Assembly (NCBI RefSeq): GCF_000619805.1 | Contig: NZ_JHUV01000008.1 | Span: 62,001 to 126,000 of the forward strand | Origin: Sulfurihydrogenibium subterraneum DSM 15120 | Lineage (GTDB): Bacteria; Aquificota; Aquificia; Aquificales; Hydrogenothermaceae | DNA: 64,000 nucleotides | Reading direction: 5' to 3' | Part shown: positions 23,682 through 33,278 of the stretch, in pieces | Layout of the letters: every line of letters starts with the position of its first letter | Position numbering within the stretch: the first letter of the stretch is position 1 | Translations under genes and position numbers: made by a program | Notes under the pieces: generated by a model | What the model was told of the DNA's origin: nothing | What the model saw: only the letters and a program-made list of their open reading frames with translations | Databases searched by the model: none

Positions 23682-25481
23682 TTAAAAACTTCCGTTTAAT
23701 CCTGCATATATAGACCTTCCAAACGACGCATAACCATAAACTGTTTGATAGTACTTATTTGTAATATTGTCAATCTTTAAATATGCGGATAGATATTTGT
23801 TTAACTTGATGTTTAAAGTTGTGTTAAGTATAGTATAGTAGCCAGTTTGAACATTGTTAGTATCTTTTCTTTTTCCTATATACTGTCCGTTAAAGTTTAT
23901 AGAGATACTATCTACAGGGAAGGTTGTAATGTTAAAATCTATCTTTTCTTTAGGTCTTCTTGGTAGGTCTTTATCATTTTTGTCTTTTGCAGAAAGGTTT
24001 GTATATCCTATGTAAACATCTATATTAAAGTTTTTAAAAATATACCTGTAAGACATTTCATAACCTTTTATCTTTGAATCACCTGATATGTTAGCATACT
24101 TAAATGTATTTAAATTAAAATCTATCATATCAGTAATTTTATAGTGAAAGTAATCAAAAGAAAAACCTTTATAAGAAAAGCCTAAATCGTAGCTTTTTGT
24201 ATTCTCTGGTTTTAAGTTAGGATTACCGTCACGACTGAAAAGTTGATAAAGAGTTGGGACGTTGTAAGCTGTGCCGTAGTTTGCAAGAATGTAAAAATCT
24301 TTGTTAAAAATGTACTTTCCACCAAACTTGTAAGTAATTTTATCAGAAAATTTACTGTAGTTATCTGACCTTACAGACTGGGATAAAACCAAGTCTTTTA
24401 TCATTAGTATGTTTGTAATAAAGTATCCTGTGTTGTGGTATCTATTATTAAGATTTGAATCATTTTCTACAAAGTCTTGTCTTACAAATCCTAAATTTAA
24501 AAATGAGTTTTTTACATAATCTAACCTATACTTAAATCCTAACTCTTTTACTCTACCTTCATAACCATAACTTTTTATCCAGCCTTTAGGTTCATTATAC
24601 TGCCTGTAAAAATCTGATTGATTGTAATATATTTGTGCTTGATAATTTTTTATCGTTTTTGTGTACTTAAAAGTGTAAAACTTTTCATTTATATGAGCTT
24701 TATTCTCTGCATCTGCAGGTTTAAACGTTATAGAATCAAATCCATCATAGTTAACTATTGCGTCAATAAATCTCATTGTAGACTCTACATTATCATTCTC
24801 AGTTATATTTAACCCTATTTTCAAGTTTACAGTATCATTTTTGTAAGGGTCTGGTTCCATTTTTAAATCTTTCCACTTTTTCCCATATGGTTCAACAGCT
24901 GATATAGATTGAGAATCTAATCTATGTAAGCCAAAAAGTAGGTATATTTTATCGTTTGCAAAAGAAAAAGTTGTTCCGTATCTTCTTGTTATATAACTAC
25001 CGTATTCAAAGTAAGCATTTGAAGAAAAACCTTTCTTTGGTTTTTTCGTGATTATGTTTATCACTCCTGCCGTTGCGTCAGCTCCCCATACACCAGACTG
25101 AGTCCCTTTTATAATCTCTATCTGTTGAATGTCTGTAGCAAGAATGTGTTCAATCATAGCCCCATTTAAACCAGTTATATCATTTAGTCTTATACCGTCT
25201 AATAAAATTAAAGTTCTTATTGGTCCAAAACCTCTTAAATATAAAGATGTAGTTTGTCCGTATCCACCATTTGATACAAAAGAAATATCAGATATTTTAG
25301 TTATAACCTCTGTTAACGTTTTAGGTTTTATCTCTTGAAGCTCCTCTTGGGTAATAATATTTACAGGGGAAGTTGTTTGAGTTAAAGATGACCCTGTCCC
25401 GTAAGAAGACACTATATTTACCTCTTCCTGTGCCATTACAAACTTTGAAGTAAGTAAAGCCATAACCAGTAATCTTTTCAA
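23682..25481 (-). CDS. TonB-dependent outer-membrane receptor (BtuB-like)
   Basis: About 599 residues. I chose the TTG at 25481, with AAGGAGGAG 5 bases upstream and a signal peptide MKRLLVMALLTSKFVMA; the first in-frame ATG at 25517 would lie inside the operator. Plug domain: TTSPVNIITQEEL, LYLRGFGPIRTLILLDGIRL, IQQIEIIKGTQSGVWGADAT, GVINIITKK. Barrel ends YAGLNGSF with terminal Phe. The plug resembles BtuB (cobalamin), though siderophore and zinc receptors are related, so the ligand is open. Controlled by box 3 and followed by a membrane protein. Confidence 0.9.
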   Translation of the reverse strand: MKRLLVMALLTSKFVMAQEEVNIVSSYGTGSSLTQTTSPVNIITQEELQEIKPKTLTEVITKISDISFVSNGGYGQTTSLYLRGFGPIRTLILLDGIRLNDITGLNGAMIEHILATDIQQIEIIKGTQSGVWGADATAGVINIITKKPKKGFSSNAYFEYGSYITRRYGTTFSFANDKIYLLFGLHRLDSQSISAVEPYGKKWKDLKMEPDPYKNDTVNLKIGLNITENDNVESTMRFIDAIVNYDGFDSITFKPADAENKAHINEKFYTFKYTKTIKNYQAQIYYNQSDFYRQYNEPKGWIKSYGYEGRVKELGFKYRLDYVKNSFLNLGFVRQDFVENDSNLNNRYHNTGYFITNILMIKDLVLSQSVRSDNYSKFSDKITYKFGGKYIFNKDFYILANYGTAYNVPTLYQLFSRDGNPNLKPENTKSYDLGFSYKGFSFDYFHYKITDMIDFNLNTFKYANISGDSKIKGYEMSYRYIFKNFNIDVYIGYTNLSAKDKNDKDLPRRPKEKIDFNITTFPVDSISINFNGQYIGKRKDTNNVQTGYYTILNTTLNIKLNKYLSAYLKIDNITNKYYQTVYGYASFGRSIYAGLNGSF

Positions 25482-25501
25482 AATTCTCCTCCTTATGCAA
25501 A

Positions 25502-25516
25502 TGCAAATTATTTGCA
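25502..25516. promoter_or_regulatory. 7-1-7 palindrome, box 3 (TonB-receptor operator)
   Basis: TGCAAAT-T-ATTTGCA with an abutting TGCAAA half-site at 25496-25501. The 21-base block is identical to 22587-22607 upstream of metE. A minus-strand TATAAT (25525-25520) ends just before the box, so the box covers the start of transcription of the receptor gene. Confidence 0.7.
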
Positions 25517-25539
25517 ATTATTATAACACACTTGTTTTA

Positions 25540-25548
25540 TGCTATAAT
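25540..25548 (+). promoter_or_regulatory. Extended -10 promoter of the PHP-PAP2 pair
   Basis: TGCTATAAT, an extended -10, 32 bases before the ATG at 25580. No good -35 is visible. Confidence 0.5.
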
Positions 25549-25579
25549 CTTTCTGTTTAATTTCATCTTTAGGAGAAGA

Positions 25580-26641
25580 ATGGAATTACTCTTACTACTA
25601 CTATTTTTATACATAATATATTTTGAATTTAGACCAGTTAGAATTATAAATCTTGATAAAGTTTCAAAAACAGACTTTAAAGAAATAAACTTATACAAAT
25701 ACAACGTTATAGCCCACGTCCATACCCAGTTTTCTTTTGATTCATTAGGCAAACCCTCTGATATAAAAAAAGCTATGGAAGAAAATAGCATAGACTTTGT
25801 TTTTATAACAGACCACGACAATACAGATTACAGCCTATTTGAAGATGATAGAATTTTTTCGGGAATAGAAAAAAACACCCCTGACGGAAGATTACTGCTC
25901 CTTGGCAATACACTTCCAGTTATATCTCATCCTCACAACTTTGATTTTGAACATTACAGATGGAAAGGAGAGTTTAAAGAAGGACATCTTTACGAGTTTA
26001 TAGACATTAAAGATATAGTTGTGTGGAATAAGTTTATAACTGGATTAGCACTTATAAAAAATATATCAATATATCCTCTTACAAGGAATATAGTCCATAA
26101 GTGGAACAGTCTTATACCCATAGACAAATGGAGAAAACTTTATTGGGATAGGGCTAAACATCTAAACATAATAGGCGGACTTGACCTTCACGTAAAAGTT
26201 GTTTATCAAGAGAGAACTCACGGACTTTTAATACCTTCTTACAAAGCTGGATTTAAATGGCTAATAAACAAAGTTTACTCAAAACAACCAATAAGGACAA
26301 AACAAGAGATTTTAAAAGCCCTTGAAGATGGAAATCTTTATCTATCAATCAATCAAAACTTTATAGATATATACGGAGAAGATGAAGAAGGAGTAAAGAT
26401 TTTAGGAGAAAGTTTAAAATCAGGTGGCAAGATAAACATAAAATCCCTAAAAAAAGCAGTTAATATTATCTATCACAACTGTGTTCCAATTTTGAAAACA
26501 GACACTTCAGAATTTTCTTTTAAAGTTGAGAAAGAAGGGGATTATCACTTGGAAGTTTACGAGTATGATTTTAAAATTTTCAACCTTTACTTTGGATTTA
26601 GACCTGTAGTATTAACAAACAAATTTAAGGTGATAAATTGA
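25580..26641 (+). CDS. Membrane-anchored PHP-domain phosphoesterase
   Basis: 353 residues from the ATG at 25580 (AGGAG at 25571-25575). One N-terminal helix (MELLLLLLFLYIIYFEF) is followed by a PHP metal-dependent hydrolase domain: HVHTQFSFD, FITDHDN, SHPHNFDF and GGLDLHVK supply the usual His/Asp metal ligands. PHP proteins hydrolyse phosphoesters; the substrate is unknown. The C-terminal ~80 residues look beta-rich (FSFKVEKEGDYHLEVYEYDF). The stop overlaps the start of the PAP2 phosphatase gene (TTGA), so the two probably act together at the membrane. Confidence 0.82.
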   Translation: MELLLLLLFLYIIYFEFRPVRIINLDKVSKTDFKEINLYKYNVIAHVHTQFSFDSLGKPSDIKKAMEENSIDFVFITDHDNTDYSLFEDDRIFSGIEKNTPDGRLLLLGNTLPVISHPHNFDFEHYRWKGEFKEGHLYEFIDIKDIVVWNKFITGLALIKNISIYPLTRNIVHKWNSLIPIDKWRKLYWDRAKHLNIIGGLDLHVKVVYQERTHGLLIPSYKAGFKWLINKVYSKQPIRTKQEILKALEDGNLYLSINQNFIDIYGEDEEGVKILGESLKSGGKINIKSLKKAVNIIYHNCVPILKTDTSEFSFKVEKEGDYHLEVYEYDFKIFNLYFGFRPVVLTNKFKVIN

Positions 26642-27159
26642 GAAAAGACTGGGAAGTATCTATAAAGTGGAATGTAAAACTGTTTTATCTGATAAATCAA
26701 AAAAGGTTTAAATTTTTAGACAATTTTTACAAGTACTTTTTTTATATGGGAAAGACTTACTCACTACCCCTATACTTTCTACTTTTTTATATTTTTACAG
26801 ATACAACTGCCTTCAAACATCTTATAGTAAGCCTTATTATAACAGGAATACTTATGCCTACATTAAAGTATATCTTCAGACATAAAAGACCTTCTTCACT
26901 ACTTGAAAATGTGTATCTACTTGAGCCTGTAAGTTTAAAAAGTTTTCCTTCAGCTGACAGTGGATACGTTGCTACTATATTTGGAGTATCTTTATTTTAT
27001 GGAAGTTTGCCATTATCTGTAATACTATTTATTTTAATGATTTTAGTTGGTTATGGTAGAGTTTATATGGGAGCTCACTTTCCTTTAGATGTAATTACTG
27101 GTTATACTATAGGAATTTTATCTGCGGTAGCAGGATTTTATTTAATTTCTCATTTTTAA
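26638..27159 (+). CDS. PAP2-family membrane phosphatase
   Basis: 173 residues, 5-6 helices. Motif C1 is KYIFRHKRP (KX6RP) and C3 is GRVYMGAHFPLDV (RX5HX3D). Motif C2, normally PSGH, reads PSADS, so the proton-donating His is replaced. PAP2 enzymes remove phosphate from lipid phosphates or undecaprenyl pyrophosphate. TTG start overlapping the preceding stop. Convergent with cusA, 18-base overlap. Confidence 0.82.
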   Translation: MRKDWEVSIKWNVKLFYLINQKRFKFLDNFYKYFFYMGKTYSLPLYFLLFYIFTDTTAFKHLIVSLIITGILMPTLKYIFRHKRPSSLLENVYLLEPVSLKSFPSADSGYVATIFGVSLFYGSLPLSVILFILMILVGYGRVYMGAHFPLDVITGYTIGILSAVAGFYLISHF

Positions 27160-30100
27160 ACTGTACAGAGCAGGGATTAAGAATAAAGATGTTATAAAGG
27201 AAGTTAATATTCCTCCAAGCATTGGAAGTGCCACAACAGATATAACCTCATAACCTGAGCCTTTTAGTAAAACAGCTGGGATTAAGCTTGCTAAGATTGT
27301 TATCATAGTCATAGTTTTTGGTCTAACTCTTTTAACAGAACCAGAATATATTTTACTTATAAATTCTTCTTTATTGACGATTTTAGATTCTTTTAATGCG
27401 TTAACTATATAAATAATCATAACTATTGTCATCTCTGCAGCTATACCAAGGAGTGCTAAAAATCCTGTAATACTTGCAATACTTAATTTGTATCCAAGTA
27501 TATACATTGCTAAGAATCCTCCAAATACAGAAACAGGTAATGTGATTATAACTAAAAGTGTTTCAAATAATCTTTCGAAACTTAAATAAACTAAAACAAA
27601 AATTGTTATTAACACTAAAGGTATTATTAACTTTAAGTCATTTAAAGCTTCTTGCCAGTACTCAAATTGTCCGCTAAATTGATAATAGTATCCTGTTGGA
27701 AAATTTACCTCTTTATTAATCTTTTCTGTAGCGGTCTGTACTATTTTAGTAATATCTGCATTTTGTTTTGGTGTTATATACACATATGACACAAACAGAC
27801 CATTTTCTGATTTAATCTCAGCTGGAGATGATGTTTTTTTTATCTCTGCAACGGCTTTCAAAGGAATAAATTTATCATTTAATGGTAATAAAACTTCTTC
27901 TGGATTTTGTCTTAAATCTCTTGGAATACCAAGAGTGATGTTATATCTTTCTCTACCATATATGTACACAGACACAGGAGTATTACCAAATAAATACTCA
28001 ACAGTTTTTGCTACATCTTCTACTCTTAAACCGTATAGTCCTAATTTTTCTCTATCTGGAGCAATATCTAAATAAGTAGAGTAAGAGCTTCTTTCTGCAA
28101 AGACACTAATAACCCCTTCCATACCAGTTAAAGCCATTTCTACATTTTTTGCTAATTCGAGGGTTTGGTTAATATCAGAGCCATAAATTTTTATTCCAAG
28201 AGGAGTTCTTATACCTGTAGATATCATATCAATTCTTCCTCTAATTGGCATAGTCCAGCTGTTTACAACACCAGTAATTTGTAATGCTGTATCCAGCTGT
28301 GTAATTAAATTTTCATATGTCATTCCATCACGCCACTTTTCAGTAGGCTTAAGAGCTATAATAGTCTCTATCATAGATAAGGGTGCAGGGTCTGTTGGTG
28401 TATCAGCTCTCCCTGCTTTACCAAAAACAGTCTCAACTTCTGGAAAACTTTTTATTATTTTATCTTGTAGAGTAAGTAATCTTTGAGCTTCTTGAATAGA
28501 TATACCTGCTGATGTAATAGGCATATACATTATTACACCTTCATTTAGCTGAGGCATAAACTCTTTTTGTAAATTTTTATATATAAGATAGTTTCCTACT
28601 ATGGATACAGGTATCAGCATTAATATTAGATATCTGTATTTTAATGCAAGAAAAAATAAAGGAGTGTAGATTTTTATAAAAAACCTAACTACAGGATGTC
28701 TTTCTTCTGGAATAAACTTTCCTTTACCTAAGTAATAGATTAAAACAGGAACAACTATCAAAGAAAAAACAGAAGCTGTAAGCATTGAGAAAGTTTTTGT
28801 TAAAATCAGTGGCTCGAATAACTTTCCAGCCTGTCCTTTCAAAGATAATAAAGGAACAAACGAAACAGCAACAATCAGTAAAGCTAAAAATATAGGTTTT
28901 CCTACCTCAGAAAAAGATTCTTTTATTGCTTCTACTACTGATTTACCTTCTTCTCTTCTTTTAACAAATGATTCTATTAAAACGATTGATGCATCTACCA
29001 TTGTACCTATTGCAATAGCTATTCCACCTAAGGACATTATGTTTGAACTTACATTAAAAAAGTCCATAAAGATAAAAGTAGATAAAACAGATAAAACTAA
29101 AAAGATTACAACTACAATACCCAGCGTTATACTCAACAAAAACAGTCCTATTACAACTACAACAACAAAAGATTCCTCAATTAAAACCTTTTTTAAGTGA
29201 TTTATAGAGTCTTCTATAAATTTTGACCTGTCGTAAACAGGTATAATTTCTACATCTGATGGCAGACCACTTTTTAGAATATTTAATTTTTCTTTTACCT
29301 GCTGGATTGTTTTATAAGCGTTTGCATTTGACCTCATAATAACAACTGTGCCAACAGTATTTCCAAGACCATTAAAATCAGCAGTACCCATTCTTAAAGC
29401 TGGAGTTTCAATAACCTTAGCAAAATCTCCAATTTTTATTGGAACTGAATCTTTTACTTTTACTACAGTATTTTTCATATCATCCATAGATGATACATAA
29501 CCTTTAGACCTAACTATAAACTCTCTGGAGTTATATTCTATATACTTTCCACCTGTTTCTTTATTTGTTTCTTTTAAGGCATTTATTATTTCTTCTAAAG
29601 ACACATTAAACTGTAAACATTTTTTTGGGTCTAAAATAACTCTAAACTCTTTTTCAAAGCCTCCAACTGATACAACATCAGCAACATTTTCAACTGAAAG
29701 CAGTCCATACTTAAGATAAAAGTTTTGAATAGACCAAAGTTTATCTAAAGACATACTTTTTGAAACTAACACATACTGATATATCCATCCTACACCTGTA
29801 GCATCTGGAGAGAGTTCTATGCTAGCTTGAGGTGGTAAACTATCCTTTATAGAAGACAGCTTCTCTAAAACTCTACTTCTTGCCCAGTATAGGTCAACTC
29901 CATCTTGAAAAATTATATAAACTATAGAGTAGTTAGGCATAGAATAGCCTCTAACAGATTTAACCTTTGCAAGACCCATTAAGTTTGAAACAATAGGATA
30001 AGTAATTTGATTTTCTATTACTGAAGGCGATTGACCTATCCATTTTGAATACACAATAACCTGAGTATCGGTTAAATCTGGAATCGCATCTACAGGCATT

Positions 30101-30195
30101 TTTTTAATAGAGTATAACCCGTAAAAAAATATAAAAATACATAAAGATAAGATTACAAGCCTATACTTAATTAAAATGTCTATTAATCTATCCAT
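27142..30195 (-). CDS. cusA: Heavy-metal efflux RND transporter, CusA-like
   Basis: 1017 residues, full-length HME-RND pump with 12 membrane helices and two large periplasmic loops. MDRLIDILIKYRLVIL start, PVDAIPDLTDTQVIV, the TM4 proton-relay GTMVDASIVLIE, and the Met-containing porter region (IDMISTGIRTPLGIKIYG) are typical of Cu+/Ag+ pumps such as CusA. Together with cusB and the tolC-like gene it spans both membranes. Nine genes of this type also export Zn/Co (CzcA), but the accompanying NosL-like protein and Met-rich adaptor favour copper or silver. Last gene of the operon. Confidence 0.93.
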   Translation of the reverse strand: MDRLIDILIKYRLVILSLCIFIFFYGLYSIKKMPVDAIPDLTDTQVIVYSKWIGQSPSVIENQITYPIVSNLMGLAKVKSVRGYSMPNYSIVYIIFQDGVDLYWARSRVLEKLSSIKDSLPPQASIELSPDATGVGWIYQYVLVSKSMSLDKLWSIQNFYLKYGLLSVENVADVVSVGGFEKEFRVILDPKKCLQFNVSLEEIINALKETNKETGGKYIEYNSREFIVRSKGYVSSMDDMKNTVVKVKDSVPIKIGDFAKVIETPALRMGTADFNGLGNTVGTVVIMRSNANAYKTIQQVKEKLNILKSGLPSDVEIIPVYDRSKFIEDSINHLKKVLIEESFVVVVVIGLFLLSITLGIVVVIFLVLSVLSTFIFMDFFNVSSNIMSLGGIAIAIGTMVDASIVLIESFVKRREEGKSVVEAIKESFSEVGKPIFLALLIVAVSFVPLLSLKGQAGKLFEPLILTKTFSMLTASVFSLIVVPVLIYYLGKGKFIPEERHPVVRFFIKIYTPLFFLALKYRYLILMLIPVSIVGNYLIYKNLQKEFMPQLNEGVIMYMPITSAGISIQEAQRLLTLQDKIIKSFPEVETVFGKAGRADTPTDPAPLSMIETIIALKPTEKWRDGMTYENLITQLDTALQITGVVNSWTMPIRGRIDMISTGIRTPLGIKIYGSDINQTLELAKNVEMALTGMEGVISVFAERSSYSTYLDIAPDREKLGLYGLRVEDVAKTVEYLFGNTPVSVYIYGRERYNITLGIPRDLRQNPEEVLLPLNDKFIPLKAVAEIKKTSSPAEIKSENGLFVSYVYITPKQNADITKIVQTATEKINKEVNFPTGYYYQFSGQFEYWQEALNDLKLIIPLVLITIFVLVYLSFERLFETLLVIITLPVSVFGGFLAMYILGYKLSIASITGFLALLGIAAEMTIVMIIYIVNALKESKIVNKEEFISKIYSGSVKRVRPKTMTMITILASLIPAVLLKGSGYEVISVVALPMLGGILTSFITSLFLIPALYSLKMRN

Positions 30196-30199
30196 TTTT

Positions 30200-30628
30200 T
30201 TAGTGAGTATGAGTATCTAATTTTTCAATTAAATCTCTTGTTATGTCTTTAAAAGAGTAAACTTTTTCTTTTTTAGAAAATTTTGTGGCAGATAGTTTTG
30301 TAGAGAATGGAGCTAAATCAGGTCCCATAGGTCCATCTTGAATAATTACGTAATAGGCTAATCTTCCATCAATCCACTTTCCAGTATTGTAATCTTTTAC
30401 CCAAATCTCTGATGCTTTATCTTGATTTAAAAAGTAGAATTTCAAAATGTGCTTTGGACTTTCTGCAAATTTGTAAGAACCATCTTTTAGCTTCACCTGA
30501 GATAGAAGTTTATCTTTAGGACTTACACTCATGCCACATATAGGGCATCTTTCTTCTTTCTGAAGATCCTTTGGTTGCCCAAAGGAAGTAGTAATAACAA
30601 CTAAAATAAGAGCTAAAATCCATCTCAT
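30200..30628 (-). CDS. NosL-like copper-binding protein
   Basis: 142 residues. Signal peptide (MRWILALILVVITTSFG), then the NosL family copper site CPICGM (C28, C31, M33), followed by the family's FAESPKHILKFYF, WVKDYNTGKWIDGRLAYYVI and GPMGPDLAPFSTK blocks. NosL is a Cu(I) lipoprotein involved in copper delivery to nitrous oxide reductase; here no lipobox is evident and it lies between cusB and cusA, so a role as a periplasmic copper carrier handing ion to the efflux pump is inferred. 4 bases before cusA. Confidence 0.85.
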   Translation of the reverse strand: MRWILALILVVITTSFGQPKDLQKEERCPICGMSVSPKDKLLSQVKLKDGSYKFAESPKHILKFYFLNQDKASEIWVKDYNTGKWIDGRLAYYVIIQDGPMGPDLAPFSTKLSATKFSKKEKVYSFKDITRDLIEKLDTHTH

Positions 30629-30642
30629 ACCTATATACCTCC

Positions 30643-31968
30643 TTAGTAAAGATTTTTAATTTGAGCTTCTGAGTCTAACAAAAAGTTTCCTTTTACCACA
30701 ACTTTATCTCCTTCTTTAAGTCCTTCTAAGACTTGACAGTAATCTTGAACACATCTTCCAATTTTTACTTTCTTTAGAACATAGCTTCCATCAGAAGTCT
30801 CTAAGAATACAATCTGTCTATCACCAGTATCAACAACAGCCGATTCTGGAACAGCTAAAATCTTTCCTAACGGTTTTTCTATTAAAATATCTACCAGCTG
30901 ATTTATCTTTAAGTCTTTAGGTTTTATAACCTTTATTCTACATTTAAACGTTTTAGATTCTTTGTTCGCCTCAGGGAAAATATAATCTATCTTTCCCGTT
31001 ATACTGTCTTCAGACCCAACAGGAGTTATTAAAACTTCCATATTTTTCTTTACAGAAGATATATAAATGTATGGAATTTCTGCTATAATCCACAAAGTAG
31101 AAGTATCTACTATTTCATACGCAACCTCTCCTGATTTTATAAATCCACCGTCGTAAACTCCTTTTTTAGTTATTACACCATTTACTGGAGATACAATTAC
31201 CTCACCTTTTCCAAGATACCTTAATTTTTCCAAAACCGCTTTCTCTAAATCTTCCCTGTTTAAGCTTTTAGCAAGTTTTAACTCCTCTTTTACTATCTCT
31301 AAGTCAGGACTAAGAACTTTTAAAAGTGGAGTTCCCTTTTTTATCTCTTCTCCTTCAAATCTTTCAAATGTATCTATCACCCAACCATCAGACCTTAATG
31401 TTATACTCTTTATCTTTGGTAAATCGTAGGATACATAACCAACGACGTTAAAACTCTCTGTCAAATCTTTATAGCCAACCTCTGCCACTTCAACGCCTAT
31501 TTTTTGTTTATCTAACTGTATACTACCATTTTGTGTTTGTTTTTCACCACCAGGATAAAATGGAATATTAAGGCTGTATGTTAACTTTTTATCATCTAAA
31601 ACAAAAATTACCTGCCACCCCCCTGCCATAGATATATTTACTGTAGCTTCATAAATATTTTCTCCTGTCTTTTTTAGCTGAGCATCTTCCCTCATCTCAC
31701 CCATTCCTGGCATAGGAGGCATATAAAAGTAAACTTCTTTTATATTTTTGTTAGACTTTATAAAAATTTTATTTATGCCTACATCTAACGATATTTTAGT
31801 ACCGTACACGATAATTTCTGTTTCTGTATCTTTTATAGAAAAAAGATAGTTTTCGTTGTTTTCTAATTTTATACTTTGTTTTTTATAAAAAAGGTTATAT
31901 AGTAAAACACCAACTAACAACACTAAAAAGCCAATTATCAAATACTTAATTATCAAATGCTTTTTCAT
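30643..31968 (-). CDS. cusB: RND efflux membrane-fusion protein, CusB-like, with N-terminal YtkA-like domain
   Basis: 441 residues. One N-terminal helix (residues 8-27), then a ~95-residue beta-sandwich resembling YtkA/FixH-like domains with a Met-rich loop (FYMPPMPGMGEMRED; M83, M86, M89, M92), then the adaptor core: barrel-sandwich halves (SDGWVIDTFERFEGEEIKKG, VIVSPVNGVITKKGVYDGGF), short alpha hairpin, and a C-terminal beta domain (VPESAVVDTGDRQIVFLE). It links CusA to the outer-membrane channel and may deliver Cu(I). Overlaps the tolC-like gene by 4 bases. Confidence 0.9.
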   Translation of the reverse strand: MKKHLIIKYLIIGFLVLLVGVLLYNLFYKKQSIKLENNENYLFSIKDTETEIIVYGTKISLDVGINKIFIKSNKNIKEVYFYMPPMPGMGEMREDAQLKKTGENIYEATVNISMAGGWQVIFVLDDKKLTYSLNIPFYPGGEKQTQNGSIQLDKQKIGVEVAEVGYKDLTESFNVVGYVSYDLPKIKSITLRSDGWVIDTFERFEGEEIKKGTPLLKVLSPDLEIVKEELKLAKSLNREDLEKAVLEKLRYLGKGEVIVSPVNGVITKKGVYDGGFIKSGEVAYEIVDTSTLWIIAEIPYIYISSVKKNMEVLITPVGSEDSITGKIDYIFPEANKESKTFKCRIKVIKPKDLKINQLVDILIEKPLGKILAVPESAVVDTGDRQIVFLETSDGSYVLKKVKIGRCVQDYCQVLEGLKEGDKVVVKGNFLLDSEAQIKNLY

Positions 31969-33149
31969 AAAATTTCCTCTAAATGAAATCTTAACTTTAT
32001 ATTTTCTAACTTTAAATCTAAAATCATTAGCTTAATCTGAAAAATCTCTTCAAGAGTTTTTAAAATTTCACCTGATTCTGACTTTCCATACTTTAAAGAC
32101 AGTTCTATCGCATTTAACTGATTTCCTTTTTCTTGAAGCATTTTTTCATAGATATTAAGAATCTCTTTGTTTTTCTTATAAGTTATGTCTACAGTATGAA
32201 AAACATTTTTGATTCTTAACTTTTCATTTTCTAGCTGGAGCTGTTTTAACAGTTTTTCTTCTTTCTTTTGAAGTATGATTAAGTCTTCTTTCTTTGATTT
32301 AAAAATTGGCAAGCTTACACCTACTTTTAAAGTAAACATATCAGGTAAACCTTTTCTATACATATACTCTCCCATAAACTCAACATCTGGTAAGTACTCA
32401 ACTTTAGACCTTTGTATCTCTTGGACTGTTTTTTCTATATCAGTTTGAATCTGTTTTAGGTATACACTTTCATCCATGTAAGATTTTTCAGGAATAGGTT
32501 CAAAATCTAAAGTTTTATCATCCCTTAAAGGATACTCTCCCCCTATTAGATAAAAAATCTTATTCTTAACAACTTCTCTTTCTTTACTTATCTCTTCTAA
32601 AATTTTTTGTGCTTCTAACATTTTTACATCCAAACTTAATAAGTCTTTAAGCTGTAATTTTCCATACTTGTAATTCTCTTCAAAAATTTTTTTGTATTTC
32701 CTGTATAAATCTATCTGCTGGTTTACAACTTCTTCTTTTCTAAAAGAATAGACAAAATCTGCATAATTCTCTTTTATTTGTCTTTTTAACTGCTTTTCAA
32801 AAATAGTCCTATTTAAATCTATCAGCTCCCTTTCTTTTGCAACTATCTTACTGTCAAGATTTCTCTTAATAGGTAATGGATACTCCTGAGATAAGCCTAT
32901 CAAAAAACTACCCATAGGGTTGTTAGAAGATAAATAAGGTTTGTTAATCTCAAAATTACTAAATCCGACATATAATTTAGGATTAGGTAAAGATAAAACG
33001 TAGGATTGTTGCAAAGAGATTATATTTCTTTGGTGATTAAATTCTTTTAATTTTGGAGAGTTTTTTTCTGCAAAATTAAGTATGTCATCTAACTGACTGG
33101 CGAAACACAACTTATAAAAAAGCATAAATATGGTCAAGTATCTTTTCAT
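31965..33149 (-). CDS. Outer-membrane efflux protein (TolC/CusC family)
   Basis: 394 residues. Signal peptide MKRYLTIFMLFYKLCFA, then two repeats of the long coiled-coil helices typical of OEP proteins (QLDDILNFAEKNSPKLKEF start). It would form the outer-membrane exit duct for the CusAB pump. First gene of the tolC-cusB-nosL-cusA operon. There is no clear ribosome site before its ATG, and the predicted transcription start lies a few bases upstream, so translation may be leaderless. Confidence 0.88.
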   Translation of the reverse strand: MKRYLTIFMLFYKLCFASQLDDILNFAEKNSPKLKEFNHQRNIISLQQSYVLSLPNPKLYVGFSNFEINKPYLSSNNPMGSFLIGLSQEYPLPIKRNLDSKIVAKERELIDLNRTIFEKQLKRQIKENYADFVYSFRKEEVVNQQIDLYRKYKKIFEENYKYGKLQLKDLLSLDVKMLEAQKILEEISKEREVVKNKIFYLIGGEYPLRDDKTLDFEPIPEKSYMDESVYLKQIQTDIEKTVQEIQRSKVEYLPDVEFMGEYMYRKGLPDMFTLKVGVSLPIFKSKKEDLIILQKKEEKLLKQLQLENEKLRIKNVFHTVDITYKKNKEILNIYEKMLQEKGNQLNAIELSLKYGKSESGEILKTLEEIFQIKLMILDLKLENIKLRFHLEEIL

Positions 33150-33158
33150 AATTTTTAA

Positions 33159-33187
33159 TTATTACAAAATCTCTATGTTAATTACAA
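33159..33187 (-). promoter_or_regulatory. Promoter of the cus operon
   Basis: Minus strand: TTGTAA (33187-33182), 17-base spacer, TAATAA (33164-33159). The -10 ends only 9 bases before the ATG at 33149, leaving almost no leader. Confidence 0.45.
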
Positions 33188-33278
33188 GGATTTTATTTAA
33201 CTGTTTTTTTCACCAAAAAATTAAATGGTATGTAATAATATTATCAACATTAAGTTTTTTTAGAGGTTTTTAAAACCG

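Noticed and set aside
25482-25517. ATG at 25517 as the start of the TonB receptor
   Set aside because: It lies inside the operator palindrome and has no ribosome site; the TTG at 25481 has AAGGAGGAG and a proper signal peptide.
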